A stretch of DNA of 64,000 nt from Warburgia ugandensis (GCA_035236585.1 CP141128.1:30424684-30488683), one strand, 5' to 3'; positions 52,574 to 63,975 are shown, counted from the stretch's first letter. The notes: a model not told the origin generated them from the letters alone. Made by a program: numbers and translations.

Positions 52574-53131
52574 TCTGTGGCCCTGAGAATTCATTACACA
52601 TCTCTTGAGGAGGGAAAGTTGGGCCAGTTATAAGGGTTTGAATGGTATCTCCAAGTAACGAGGCCTTTTCATAGAAAGGAAAAAACAAAACCATGAAGGT
52701 GAAGCTTGGAAGGGCTAAGGGACTCAAACAAGACAATACCGATACTGTGGGACCCCCAATCATAACAATTAATATCAGAGTCAGTTCCCCTCATGATGGT
52801 GGGCTAGCCGCACATGGGCGTCAAGTCGTGGCAACACGTGAAGATGTGTATTCCCTAAGAGGATAAGAGGGGGCTCTGGCTTGCCTGTCCTAATGGGTAG
52901 ACCGGTAAAGGGTGGTGAGCTATAGGATGGGTGTGCCAAGATGACCCTGAGAGTTAGTCCCACATAGCCTGAGGAGGGGAAGTTGGTCTAGTTATAAGGG
53001 TTTGGGTGATATCTCCAAGTAATGAGGCCTTTTCCTAAAATGGAAAAACAAAACTATGAAGGTGAAGCCTAGAAGGGGTGAGGGACCTAAAACAGATAAT
53101 ATCATCACTATTGGACCCCTGATTATTAAAT
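52574..53131 (+). mobile_element. Inverted TRIM-like copy with two LTRs
   Basis: The best two-LTR unit in the cluster. The first LTR is about 52574-52767, ending with 'gtgggacccccaatcataaca'. A degenerate primer-binding site (AATATCAGAG) is near 52770. An internal region of about 160 bp follows. The second LTR runs from about 52935 to 53131, starting near 'gaccctgagagttagtccc'. Total length is about 560 bp. The strand is opposite to the units at 50450-52573. No protein is encoded. Confidence 0.72.
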
Positions 53132-56100
53132 TGATTGATAAGATCTGATCATTCAATGAGAATTTGTGGATGGATCTACAATATCCAATTATTCAATGAA
53201 AATTGATGAAGTACAATTAAAATTAAAGGGTAGATTAGCTAGATCAAATCAAAATCAATTATTAGATCAATGAGATTTGATGATTTTATCAAAATTGATG
53301 GTTGAATTGATGAGTTGATAAGAATTCGAGTTTAGATCAAGGAGATCTGCTTATTCAAGGAAAATTTATAGTCTTATCAAAAGATTGGATGATTTGATTA
53401 AAATTAATTGTCAAATCAATGAGATCTGCTAATTTCATAAAAATCTAATAGCATATCAACAAGATCCATGATTTAGTGATTTTCATCTGTCTAATTGACG
53501 AGATTCCATAATCTGAAGAAAATTAATTTTTCAAAGGACTTGATAAAGTGATGTTTTGAAAACCAACTTGATTCAATAATTTGATTGATATTGAGGTTTA
53601 GATTGATGAGATTGGATGACTTAATAAAAATCAGTAGTCAATTTGATGAGATTGGGTGATTTGATAAAGATGGAGGATTAGATCAACAAGATCAAATTAT
53701 TTGATAAAAGATCACTTTGTTTTTTTAGATTTGAGAAAGGATCAAATCGCTTCTTGGGGTTTGATAAAAGATCACTACCAATCTTATCTAATTTGAGAAA
53801 GAAAAATCTATAAACCTAGAAATTTAAAAAAAGAATACATCCAAATTTTCTTATTTGAGAAAGGGTCACCTTTAATTCTTTGAATTTGATGAAGACTCAC
53901 TTCCAATCCTTACAATTTTATTTGAAGGATGGAAGGATTCTAGAATTTACAAAAATTTGAAAGGAATGTTGATGAGATTTGACAACTTGTAGAGATCATT
54001 GGTTGAATCAATGAGATATATGATCTAATAAAAATTAGTGGTCAGGTTGATGAGATCCATGATGTGACAAAAATGAAGGGTTGGATCAATGTTATATTGA
54101 GATTTACTTAAAATCAATAGTCGGATCAACTAGATCTGATGATTTGTTGAATATACGTAGTAAGATCAGTGGCATCCAATTATTTGATGAAAATTAATGA
54201 TTGGATTAATGAGATCCAAAGATTAGGCAAAGATCAACAATAGGATAAAAAATATCAATGATATTATGAAAATCAATGGTCGAGCTAATGAGATATGATG
54301 ATTTGATGAAAATTAGGGTAAGATAATGGAGATCTAATGAATTTAATAAAAAGTAATGATTGAATTGATGAGATCTAGTGATTTAATGACAACTAATGGT
54401 TGGATTGCCGATATTAGTGATATGATGAAAATTGATGGTCAAGTTTATGAGACAACAATCAAAGTTGAGATCAATGAGATCCATTGATTTGATGAAAATG
54501 AAGGGTTGGATTGATGATTTTGGTGATTTTGTTAAAATAGGCAGTTAGATCTAGGAGATTAAATGGAAATAATGATTGCATTGATGAGCTCTAATAATTT
54601 GTTTAAATTCAACATTCGCATTTATGGCCACTAATGAGGTTTATAGATTTAATGGAAATTGATGGTTGTATTTACGAGATAAAACAATTTGACAAAAATT
54701 GACATTTAGATCGACGAGATCTAATGATTTGATTAAAATCAGTGGCTGGATCAACAAGATCTAATCACTTGATGAGAATGTATTGTGGGCCAATGAGATC
54801 GAGTGATTTGATGAAAATCAAGGTTCAGATAGATGAGATTTGATGAAAATCAATTATTGGATAAATGAGATTTGATAAAAATCAATTATTGGATCAATGA
54901 GATTTAATAATTTGTTGAAAGTTGATGGATAAATGGACAAGATCCAATGATATGATAAAAATTGAAAATTAGATTTATGTGATCCATTTATTTGACCAAA
55001 ATCAATTGTCAAGCCAATAGTTTCGATGATTTGATGTAAATTGATTTGATGACATGATGAAAATCAATGGTCACATACACAAACTCCTATGATTTGATTA
55101 AAATTAGTAGTGCAATGATTGAGACTAGATGATTTGATGTAAATTGATGGCCAAATTGATATATCTGATGATTCGATGAAAATCAAGGATAGGATCAATG
55201 AGATCCAATGATTTGATGAAAGTCAACAGTTAGTTATGAGATTCAATGATTAGATGAAAGTCAATAGTTAGTTATGTGATTCAATGATTAGATGAAAGCA
55301 ACGATCAAATCAATGAGATCTAATAATTTGATGATAATTGAAGCTAAAATTATAAAGAGTTGGGGAAAACTAACAATTAGATCTAAGAGATTAATGAAAA
55401 TGTATGGGCAAATCAATGAGAATTAGTGATTTAATGAAATCAAGCAATGGATTGTCGTGATGCAATGATTTGATAAAAATCAGAAAAAAGATTATTCTAA
55501 TACAATTATTTAATGAAAATCAACTATTAGATTATTGAAATTCTATGATTTGATTAATAGGAAATGTGGGAATTGATGAGATCCATTGATTTGATGAAAA
55601 TCAAGGGTTGCACTAATTACATTTGTTCATTTCACAAAAATTAAGGAACGATAAACGAGATTTAAAGATTTTATGAAAATCAATGGTCAGATTGACTAGG
55701 TCTGTTTATATAGGAAAATTGACTATTGGATTGAGGAGATCAAGGGTTGCACTAATTAGATTTGTTCATTTCACAAAAATCAAGGAACGATAAATGAGAT
55801 TTAAAGATTTTATGAAAATCAATGGTCCGATCGACGAGGTCTGTTGATATAGGAAAATTGACTATTGGATTGAGGAGATCCTATCTTTTGATTAAAACTA
55901 AGTTTGAATTGACTAAATTTTATGAGCTTATGAAAATGAATAGTTTGATTGGCGAGATCTAATGATATAATGAAAATTGACAATCCAATCAATGATATTG
56001 AATGATCATAATTCGAAAAAAATCTATGGGTGGATCATTGACGTCAAATGATTTCATGAAAATTTATCTTTAGATCAACGAGATTTGATATTTTTTATGG

Positions 56101-56851
56101 AATTCAATCATCAAATCGATGAGATATGATAATTTGATGGAAATTGAAAGTCAAATTGATGAGACTAGATCATTAAAACAAAGCTAGGGTTGGATCAATG
56201 AGATCTAATGATGTGATGAAAAATCATTTGTTAGATTGATGCGATTTGGTTATTTGATGAATGTTGACCATTTAATTGATGAGATCTGATGAGTTGATAA
56301 ATATTAAGGGTTGGACCGATGAAGTGATGAAAATCAACAGTCAGTATAAGACGCACTAATTGGATAAAAATTGATGGTTAGTTCAAAGAGATCCAATGAT
56401 TTGATTAAATTTACTTTTCAAAGCGGTGAGATCCAATGATTTACTAATAAGAAATATTTAAAACTACAAGATCCAATGATTTATTTAAAGTCAAATGTTA
56501 GATAAGTGAGATTCGATGATTTGATGAAATTTACAACTTGACTGACTATATCCATTGATTTAATTACAATGAATTATCAAATAATTTGACAAAAATTGAT
56601 AGATAGATGGATGAGACCAGATGAATTTGATGTAAATCATTGGTTGGATTGATGAGATATGATGAAAATCATAATTCAGATCAATGTTATAAGATGCTTT
56701 GATGCAAATTAACACATTGATACAGAAGATCTGATGATTCAATGAAAATTGGTGGTTGGATCGACAATATTCAATTATCTGATCAAAATTGATAATCAAA
56801 TTGATGAAATCCAATGAAAATTGAAGGGTGGATCAAGTAGATCAAATCAAA
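53132..56851 (-). repeat. Satellite block 6, inverted orientation
   Basis: Minus-orientation satellite with a second-monomer module at about 53720-53985 and a weak phase marker near 53245. The next phase marker, near 56840, gives a unit of about 3.6 kb with no insertion. A local duplication of about 140 bp is visible: 'gggttgcactaatta' at 55604 and 55743, each followed by the same 'aaggaacgataaa' segment. No gene is visible. Confidence 0.9.
55604..55880 (-). repeat. Local tandem duplication of about 140 bp in satellite
   Basis: Two almost identical adjacent copies begin with 'gggttgcactaatta' at 55604 and 55743 and continue through 'ttgactattggattgaggag'. The spacing of 139 bp is about three and a half monomers. 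This shows recent unequal exchange below the HOR scale. Confidence 0.8.
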
Positions 56852-57239
56852 TATTCTAACACTCTCGGCATATTGTTTACTTTGGACGAAGCCTCATGGT
56901 TTTGTTCTTCCTTGTAGGGAAAATGTGCACTTCCTATGATTAGAGTCCACAATAGAGTATATTGTCCTCTTTGGGTCCTATGCCCTAATGGGGGGCTTAC
57001 TTGGGATGACACCTGGCCCCTCAAGGCCTTGTTTTCTTCAGAATGTGATGAGCTTCCCATAAACATCCCTTAGAACACATACACACTGAGAAGGATACCC
57101 AAGTCTTATAATTAGCCTGGTTCCCTCTCCCCAAGCAATGTGGAACTAACTCTTAGTAACACCTCCATCTACATACCTCCAACTACGTGCCTCAAACACC
57201 AATCTTAAGATACTAACCTTAAGGCTCCCTCAACCACTC
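56852..57239 (-). mobile_element. TRIM-related fragment
   Basis: Non-satellite insertion of about 390 bp between 'agatcaaatcaaa' and 'ttgttagatcaacaag', which are contiguous in other satellite copies (e.g. near 47120). It contains 'ctttgggtcctat' and 'caatgtggaactaactctta'-type segments matching the TRIM-like LTRs at 50450-53131, but is more diverged and rearranged. No coding capacity was recognised. The open frame at 56842-57066 is incidental. Confidence 0.65.
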
Positions 57240-58301
57240 AATTGTTAGATCAACAAGATTGGATGATTAGACAAAAAATGATGGTTCAATTGATGAAATT
57301 TGATGAATTGATGAAAATCAAAGGTTAGATCAAGGTGATCCAATGATTTGATGGAAATTGACAACCTAATTGATATGATCGGATGATTCGATTAAAATTA
57401 AAGCTTAAATAAATGAAATCTACTAATTGAATGAAAATCTAAAGAAAAACAACAAGATCAATGATTTAATGATTTTCATTCGTTGAATTGATAGATCCTA
57501 TCATTTGGAAATTTTTAGTTTTTTGAAGGACGCGATAAAGTAATGTTTTAAAAACAAACATGATTTGATGAATATTAATGGTTAGATTGATGAGATTTGA
57601 TGACTTGATTAAAATCAATTGCTGGATGGACAAGATAAGGTGATTTGATGAAGATCGAGGGTTAGATCAACCAAATTTAATGATTTGATGAAAGATCTCT
57701 TTGTTCCTTTAGATTCAAGAAAGGATCAACTTAATTTTTGGGATTTGATAGAAGATTACCTCTGATCTTATTGATTTGAGAAAGAAAAATCTCAAGTTGT
57801 AGAAATTTGAAGAAAGACTAGGTCCAATTTTTCTTATTTGATAAAGGATCACCTTTGATTCTTTGAATTTGTGGAAGAGTCACCTCCAATCGATAGAATT
57901 GATTTTAGGGTCAATAGTATTCTAGAATTTACAAAAATTGAAAGGCAGATTGATGAGATTTGCTGATTTGCAGAGATCATTGGTTGAATCAAAGATATTG
58001 GAAGATTTGATAAAAATAAAAATAGTGGTCAAGTTGACAAGATCCAATGATTCAATGAAAACTAATGCTTAGAATGAAGAGATTTAAAGGTTAGCTAAAG
58101 ATTAATAATCTGATCAACAATATCAATGATAGTACGAAAATCAATGGTCAAACTAATAAGATCTGATGATTTCATGTAACTTATGTTGTGATCAATGTGA
58201 TCTAATGATTTGATAAAAAGTAAAGACTGGATCTATGAGATCCTAATATTTAATGACTATTAATGGTTAGATTGAATAGATCTACTGACATGATAAAAAT
58301 T
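57240..58301 (-). repeat. Satellite block 7, inverted orientation
   Basis: Last satellite block in the window, minus orientation, with a second-monomer module at about 57700-57950. It ends at the broken 3' side of the gypsy remnant. Satellite is not seen again before position 64000, so the array edge may be here or the array may continue beyond the gypsy copy. Confidence 0.88.
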
Positions 58302-59583
58302 GTTTACTTCTGCAAGCTGCGGTTGTAATGCTAATTTGTATGCTACTATGTCAATCCTCTTTAAGATCTTGAAAGGGCCAATCAACCTAGTACTTAATTT
58401 GCCCTTCATGCCAAATCTTAGGAAACCTCTTGTAGGTGAGATCTTCAAAAAGGCATGATCTCCAACTAAAAATTCCAAATCTCTGTGTCTATGATCAGCA
58501 TTGCTCTCTTCTTACAATTGTGAGTGGACAGCAACAATTTCTTGATAAGTTTGACCTTTTGTACACACTGCTCTACTAGTTCAAACTTCAAAAACTTCTT
58601 TTTGCTACATCACTCCAACACATAGGTGACTGACATAGCCATCTATATAGTGCTTCATATGGTTCCATGCCAATACTTACATGAAAACTATTGTTGTAAT
58701 CATATTCAGCCAGTGGAAGGTTTTCATCCCAATTTCCATTCTAGTCTAATGCACATGCTCTCAACATGTCTTCTTAAGTTTGTATAGTTATCTATGATTG
58801 ACCATCTATCTATGGATGAAAGACTGTATTTAATCTTAATAACAAACCTAAAGCTTCATACATTGTTCCATCATTTAGATGTAAAGCTGCCATCATTTCT
58901 AATTAGTGGTATGCCATGGAGACTTCCAATTTCCTTTACATATAATTTAGCTAAACTGTTGACAAATTGTGCCTATTTACTAGGAAGGAAAAGTGCAAAT
59001 TTAGTCAACTAATCTACAATCACCCATATCTTATTGTTGCCACTCTGTGCTTTAGGTAGTCCTAAAATAAAATCCATGGTGATGTGATCCTACTTCCACT
59101 ATGGTAGCTCAAGTACCTGTAACATTCCCGCTCCTCTTTGATGTTCAGCCTTCACTTGTTGACAAGTCAAGCATCTCACTACAAACTCACCAAGATCTTG
59201 TTTCCTTTGATCCCGCCAAAAGTTTCTTTTTAAATCTTGGTACATTTTTGTACTGTGAGGATGAATGGTATACAATTCGTCATGTGCCTCATGTAGTAGG
59301 TCTCATCTCAATTCTATGACAGCTGAAACTACAAGACTCCTTTGAAAGTGTACACTACCATCTCTTTCCTTAGTAAAATTGGCTTCTGACTAGAGCCAAT
59401 GTTTGCTAATCATCATGTTGTGCTTGTATAGCTCTCTCCACAAACAATGATCTAACTGACAAATTTTCCCTCAGCCCATGCATCTTCCTTCTCAAAGCAT
59501 CCACTGCCTTATTTGCCTTCCTAGGATGATAGTGAATGGAAAAGTCATAATCTTTAAGATACTCCATCCACCTCCTTTATTTC
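58302..59583 (-). pseudogene. Gypsy integrase, degenerate, C-terminus truncated
   Basis: Integrase joins element DNA to host DNA. Reading from 59583 down: an RNase H-integrase linker with a '[13 protein letters not shown]'-like string around 59500-59540 in a shifted frame, then an intact HHCC zinc-binding segment at about 59130-59320 (HEAHDE, IHPHSTKMY, RCLTCQQVK). Next is MDFILGLPKAQSGNN near 59040-59095, with the first catalytic Asp. The second catalytic region (LIRNDGSFTS, about 58880-58920) is altered from the usual SDRD pattern. [13 protein letters not shown] follows near 58690-58720. The GPY/F-type module, FLKISPTRG...LIGPFKIL, lies at 58340-58460 and ends at HVS. Several stops interrupt it. 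The following chromodomain region is absent. Confidence 0.85.
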
Positions 59584-62252
59584 TGTGACGACCTGGGTTT
59601 TCCCATGCATTTTTAAATGCAATATCTAATTCTTAAGGCAGGATGCATCCCTATTTGAAAACCATGCAATGCAGCGAAAAATCTTTGGTTTTAAACTCAT
59701 TTTGAAAACCCCGAGTGTCATTTGCTTTCACAACAATCAAAGTGGTTTTTGAAAAGCATCAGAAATCATAAATGTTTTCCCCCAGGTCTATCTAGTCACA
59801 GCACACAGTTCAACTGTAAATAAATGCAAATACATGTCCAAAGGGTAGAGTGCTTACTTACATGTATAATTGTCTCCTTTTGATTTTCCTTGCTCGTAGC
59901 ACTAACATAGGTGTCCTTTACTCGTGGATGGAACTATCCTGAAAAATGTTGAGGATAGGGTGAGTATATACTATACTCAGTAGGAGTCTATCACTACTAG
60001 TTTTACAATGCATGCTATCTTTAAAATCATATGCTCTTTCAAACATGTGCTTGTTCGAACAATCATGTTCAATATTAATATTAAAATCCACTGTCGAATT
60101 GGAATACTAATGACGTAAAGAAATAGCATAATCCAAGTCAAAAGTATCATATATCATAAACATAATGATATGCATACGATGCTCCACTGAATCCAACTCA
60201 TGGATATATGGTATGGTCGACCAACCTCATGTCATGCCATATGCAATGCAAGTAAATCATCAAACCATAGGGTCTAACTATGCCCACGACCTCGCCACCG
60301 TGTGGTCCCTGGGTACCTGAGGACACTCGGTCATAGCCTCAACGGGGCGTATGACATGTCGACCCAGTGCCATGACACTAGTGGTAGCCCCCTGTACCAC
60401 ATGCAGTCGACGTAGGGACGTTGCCCTTTTTGGGCGTGGTACCCATCCATTAATAGTGGTAGAGGATGGAGGCCAACCCAAACCTCTCGGCATAGCACCC
60501 ACGAGCTTATTAGCCCAAATCATATCAGATCAAACAAGTGAAAACCTCTTTTTCAGAACCTGTCCTCTTTGGGTCCCTCACAACTGCCTGGCCCTCACAA
60601 CTGCCTACCCAGCGTCTTTTGGGCACTCCAGCGTCTTTTGGTAACCCTCAAGGACATGCAATCTTTCAAAAACTCAATGCTCACAAATCATACAATGTAA
60701 GCAATTGTTTGCAAAACATATCTATGCTTAATGTATATGCAATTGTTTGCAAAACATATCTATGCATAAAGCATTTATTATATGTACGCTAAATTAAGTC
60801 ATGCTAAACATGCATTCTCAAAATAATCATGGCTCTTTTAAAAAGTCTAGTAGCGATAGAGCACCTACCTCAAAGTCTCCTGGAGTCGCGTCCTTTATCA
60901 CTTCAACCCGTCCCTGGGTCTCATTTATAAACTCCTGGGTATGAATGGATACAAGGAGTCCTTATTAATTTCAATCCATTTAGACATTAGATCGCTAGCT
61001 CTACCTATTGGGTCCATGGTCCTTGCCTAATTCATTCGCCAGGCTGGATCCTATGATGTGGATCTACTATTCCATAGCTAACTTTGTAAATTGTCCCCTA
61101 ATCCTAGCTTTATAGTCTTATTGGGTCTGCGTGTCCCAGTTCCCAGGACACCAGTGCATCCTGGTTGAACTGCGACCACCTCACATGAGTACGAGCCTAA
61201 AGGCCGTGCCAGGGACCGCATTTTGCACGCACACATGCATGCTCAAGTGACGCACTATGATGCTCATCATCGCACGGACACACCTTGTAGCATGGCGCGT
61301 CTCAACTCCCAGGGCACCCCGTGCATCCTAGTCAAGCCAGGACCTATGCCCTATGTCACACGCACACCTGAAGGCCACACCTGGGATAGTGTACACACTG
61401 TCGTATGCCCAGAGCCCATCCCTGGGACGCCTGGCTCGTGCAAGGTTGTCTGAACCGGTTTGGGGACGTTTTTCGGCCAGGAAATCCTACTGGAAAACGA
61501 CTGAGAATGCTAGATCCAGCCTGGATCTAGCCTGAAAGGGGAAGAACCAAGAGAGAGAGAGAAGAACAGGCTTACCTGGGCAGCCTGGGGACACCCATTG
61601 CCGATGGTGGAACCCCATTTCCATCTGGAACCCCATCATGCCGAAATTCTGTGTTTGTCCGAACCCACGAAGGGGAAAACCCCAATGTCAGACCGGAATA
61701 AGAGGAGAGAGGGGAATGGAAGAATGGCCGGCTCGACTAGGGCCTGGCCGTTGCCGGAAATTGCAGGGAACTAGGTTTCCGTTTCTAGCCAAAAACCCTA
61801 GCCCCAATGACTGGAAACCACATTTTTGGAGGGGGGGAGATGGGGTTTTTATAGAGGGGAGAAGACGGTGCCCCTCAATGGCGGTGCCGCCCTTTACCCT
61901 GGGGTTTTCTGGAGAAATCATGAAAAACTGGTTTCTGGAGGGGTCTAGAGGTTGAAGACGACAGGGGGTGCCGTTATCAAAATGGCCCCCTACGTTTTTC
62001 ATCCTTTTTCGTTTTAAACGTTTTCTATTTAAATTCTAGAAATACCCCTATCTTTAAACGGCTGTAACTTCTTCATACGAACTCCGTTTTGGGTGAATTT
62101 TGAGGCGTTGGATTCCATTTTTCAAGTAGAATCTAATGGTACTAAGTTTCCTTGCAAATTCCTTCATTTACTATTTTAAATAAAGTGAAACATTTAACAT
62201 AGTTCATGTCCTATAGACTGTCCTAAATAGCGTAAATTGCTCGGGCGTTACA
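59584..62252 (+). mobile_element. Solo LTR5, nested in the gypsy remnant
   Basis: A 2669 bp insertion starting TGTGACGACCTGGG and ending GGGCGTTACA, flanked by the perfect 5 bp repeat ATTTC (59579-59583 and 62253-62257). It lies between the RNase H and integrase parts of the gypsy polyprotein and in the opposite orientation. It is the closest relative of LTR1. Shared segments include the 'tttttgggcgtggtacccatcc' region (60425), the 'cagcgtcttttgggcactcc' region (60610) and the 3' part 'aatggccccct...' (61979-62145). The 60280-62000 region is GC- and CpG-rich. A possible TATA string (GTTTTTATAGAGG) is near 61846. Open frames at 60278-60792 and 61223-62002 have no recognisable similarity. Confidence 0.9.
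61135..61450 (+). repeat. Internal tandem duplication in LTR5
   Basis: Two diverged copies of a CpG-rich segment begin near 61135 and 61301, about 166 bp apart, each with a TCCCAGG motif and a 'gcatcctggtt/gcatcctagtc' stretch. It is the counterpart of the LTR1 duplication at 15851 and 16027. Confidence 0.6.
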
Positions 62253-62700
62253 ATTTCATGTTTAGGTTGTTCTATGAGAAGATATATTTGAGTCTCTTAT
62301 GATCAGTAAAAGTGTCAAATTTCTCTCCCTACAGCTAATGCTTCCATATTTTCAATACAAAAACTACAATTGCTAACTCTAAATTATGAGTAGGGTAGCT
62401 CACTTCATGTGTCTTCAACTATTAAGATGCATAGGCAATTACCTTTTTATGTTGCATTAATACACAACCCAAACCTTTCACCAATGAATCATTGTAATAA
62501 ACAAAGCATCTACTTCCCAATGATAAAGCTAATACAGGTGTAGTAGTGAGTCTCCTTTTCAATTCTTGAAAACACTTTTCATAAGCATCATTCCATACAA
62601 ATTTCCTACTCTTACGGGTCAAAGTTGTCAATGATATAGCCAGGCATGAAAACCCTTTCAATAAATCTATGATAATTGAGATAACTCGAGAAAACTACAT
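62253..62700 (-). pseudogene. Gypsy RNase H domain, degenerate
   Basis: RNase H removes element RNA during reverse transcription. The open segment at 62422-62661 reads FVWNDAYEKCFQELKRRL, then TTTPVLALSLG and a YYNDS-LVKGLGCVLMQ motif, where the Asp corresponds to the first catalytic residue, followed by KKVIAYAS. After a stop the domain continues as HEVSYPTHNLELAIVVFVLK and FTDHKRLKYIF (about 62265-62410). LTR5 interrupts it just after LNMK. Overall homology is clear, but the frame is broken by stops. Confidence 0.87.
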
Positions 62701-62799
62701 ATTTCTGTCACTATCACTGGTCGATCTCATTTCATCACTGCTACAACTTTAGTTGCATCCATTGAGACAACTTCCTTAGAAATAACATAGCCCAAAAAG

Positions 62800-63370
62800 T
62801 TAACTCACTCAAGGCAGAACTTACTGTGCTAAACTTAGCATACAAACGATGATTCTGGAGGTACTCAACATTATCCATAGATGTTCTCTGTGCTCTTCTT
62901 GGCTCATGGAGCAAATCAAAATATTACCCATAAATACAATAACAAATTTGTCTAAATATGTTCTAAACACTTGGTTCATGAGATCCATGAAATTTGTTGG
63001 CATGTTCGTCAATCCGAACTGCATGAATAAGAATTCATAATGCCAATATCTACTTCGAAATGCTATTTAGAGACATCTTCATCTCTCATTCTCAATTGAT
63101 GGTACCCAAACGTCAAGTTAATTTTGGAGAATACTTTTGATGGCTATAATTTATCGAAGAGTTTATCTATACATGGTAGAGGATACCAATTCTTTACAAT
63201 GACTCAATTCAACATTTGATAATCAACGCATAACCTCATCGACCCATCCTTCTTTTTGGCAAAGAGGATTAGTGCTCCCTATTGTGACACACTAGGCTTG
63301 ATAAATCCTCTATCCATAAATTCCTAGAGTTGAATCTTCACTTCTTTTAGTTCTACTGGAGCCATCTTGC
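62800..63370 (-). pseudogene. Gypsy reverse transcriptase, catalytic motif lost
   Basis: Copies element RNA into DNA. From 63365 down: MAPVELKEVKIQL, then FMDRGFIKPSVSQ, FAKKKDGSMRLCVDYQMLN (about 63195-63255), NWYPLPCIDKLF, SKINLTFGYHQLRMRDEDV (about 63080-63140), [17 protein letters not shown] and [15 protein letters not shown]. At 62917-62934 the catalytic box reads FMGNIL instead of F-I/V-DDIL, so both essential Asp residues are gone. At least four stops or frame changes occur. The domain order is otherwise complete. Confidence 0.9.
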
Positions 63371-63686
63371 AAGATGTGCCTTGGAGAAAGGAGTTGTACC
63401 CAGCACAAGCTTGATGCTAAAATCAATCTCTCCTTGGTTGTAATCCCATTAGTTCTTCAGGAAAAATATCTTAAAAGTCCCAACCTATTTGCAGCTCTTC
63501 TATCTTTGGTTTTCCACATCCATAGTCACAATACAAAAATGCCTGACATCCTTTAGAGATGTGTTTTGCCACCTTCATGGCTGAAATAATGCAAGTTCCT
63601 AAAAATTCTTTCCTCCATTGATATGAAATTACCATTTTGCTTGCTTGATTGAACACAACCTTCTTTCTATGACAATACATAACTAA
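63371..63686 (-). pseudogene. Gypsy protease-RT linker
   Basis: Region between protease and reverse transcriptase. It shows an IFPEELMGLQPRRD-like string near 63430-63475, the conserved segment that precedes the RT core in Ty3/gypsy proteins, then a degenerate GYNSF...TSCKMAP passage. The 63471-63680 segment is open but too diverged for a domain call. Confidence 0.75.
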
Positions 63687-63975
63687 TCAATTTGATGCTA
63701 ACCAATCCATTCTTAAAATTACGTCCAAGTCTGTCATGTCTAGGAGGATTAAATCAGCATCCATTAGTTTACCAGATATGAAAATGGGAACTTGATACAA
63801 AAACTTTTGAGCATATATTGGTACTACTATAGGAGTAGTTACATCTAAACAAAATCCCAAATCTTGTGTAGGCCAATGCAATTCAGCAGCAAATGGGTAT
63901 GAAATGAAAGAGTATGATACACCTAAATCAAATAAGACTTTGCCATGTTGATCTGAAACAAGGAGGCTACCTTTA
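63687..63975 (-). pseudogene. Gypsy aspartic protease, altered active site
   Basis: Retroelement aspartic protease that cuts the Gag-Pol polyprotein. Reading from about 63965 down: HGKVLFDLGVSYSFIS, then PFAAELHW, and at the far end a DADLILLDMTDLDVILRMDWLASN passage, which matches the usual D-F-D-V-I-L-G-M-D-W-L signature. The active-site triad reads DLG (63921-63929) instead of DSG or DTG. The open segment itself has no stop between 63960 and 63687. The N-terminal side and gag continue beyond the window. Confidence 0.85.

Larger units (their letters stand above)
50450..53131. mobile_element. TRIM-like LTR element array with internal inversion
   Basis: A 2.7 kb cluster of small, related LTR units inserted in satellite. 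Unit starts (TGTGATGAC, TGTGACGGC, TGTGACAAT, TATGATGAC, TATAATGAC) lie at 50450, 50797, 51583, 51944 and 52214. From about 52574 the units are in reverse orientation. Each LTR of roughly 200 bp contains, on its coding strand, GAGAGTTAGTCCCACAT-like, 'cttataagggtt'-type and GTGGGACCC-type segments. It is followed by a primer-binding site. There is no room for gag or pol. Size, primer site and tandem LTR-internal-LTR arrangement fit terminal-repeat retrotransposons in miniature, which often form such arrays. Satellite flanks ('gactaat' and 'ttgattgataag') join cleanly. Family name not determined. Confidence 0.78.

Noticed and set aside
50450-53131. 5S rRNA-carrying Cassandra-type TRIM
   Set aside because: I could not see a 5S gene or its internal promoter boxes in any LTR unit, so the specific family was not assigned.
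52560-53131. DNA transposon with terminal inverted repeats
   Set aside because: The inverted ends are explained by oppositely oriented TRIM-like LTRs with a primer-binding site after the LTR.
58794-59319. Plus-strand open frames over the gypsy integrase
   Set aside because: They are antisense to clear integrase homology on the minus strand.
61223-62002. Open frames of up to 105 residues in LTR5, including 61638-61955
   Set aside because: Same situation as LTR1. The matching frames are not conserved between LTR1 and LTR5, which argues against coding.
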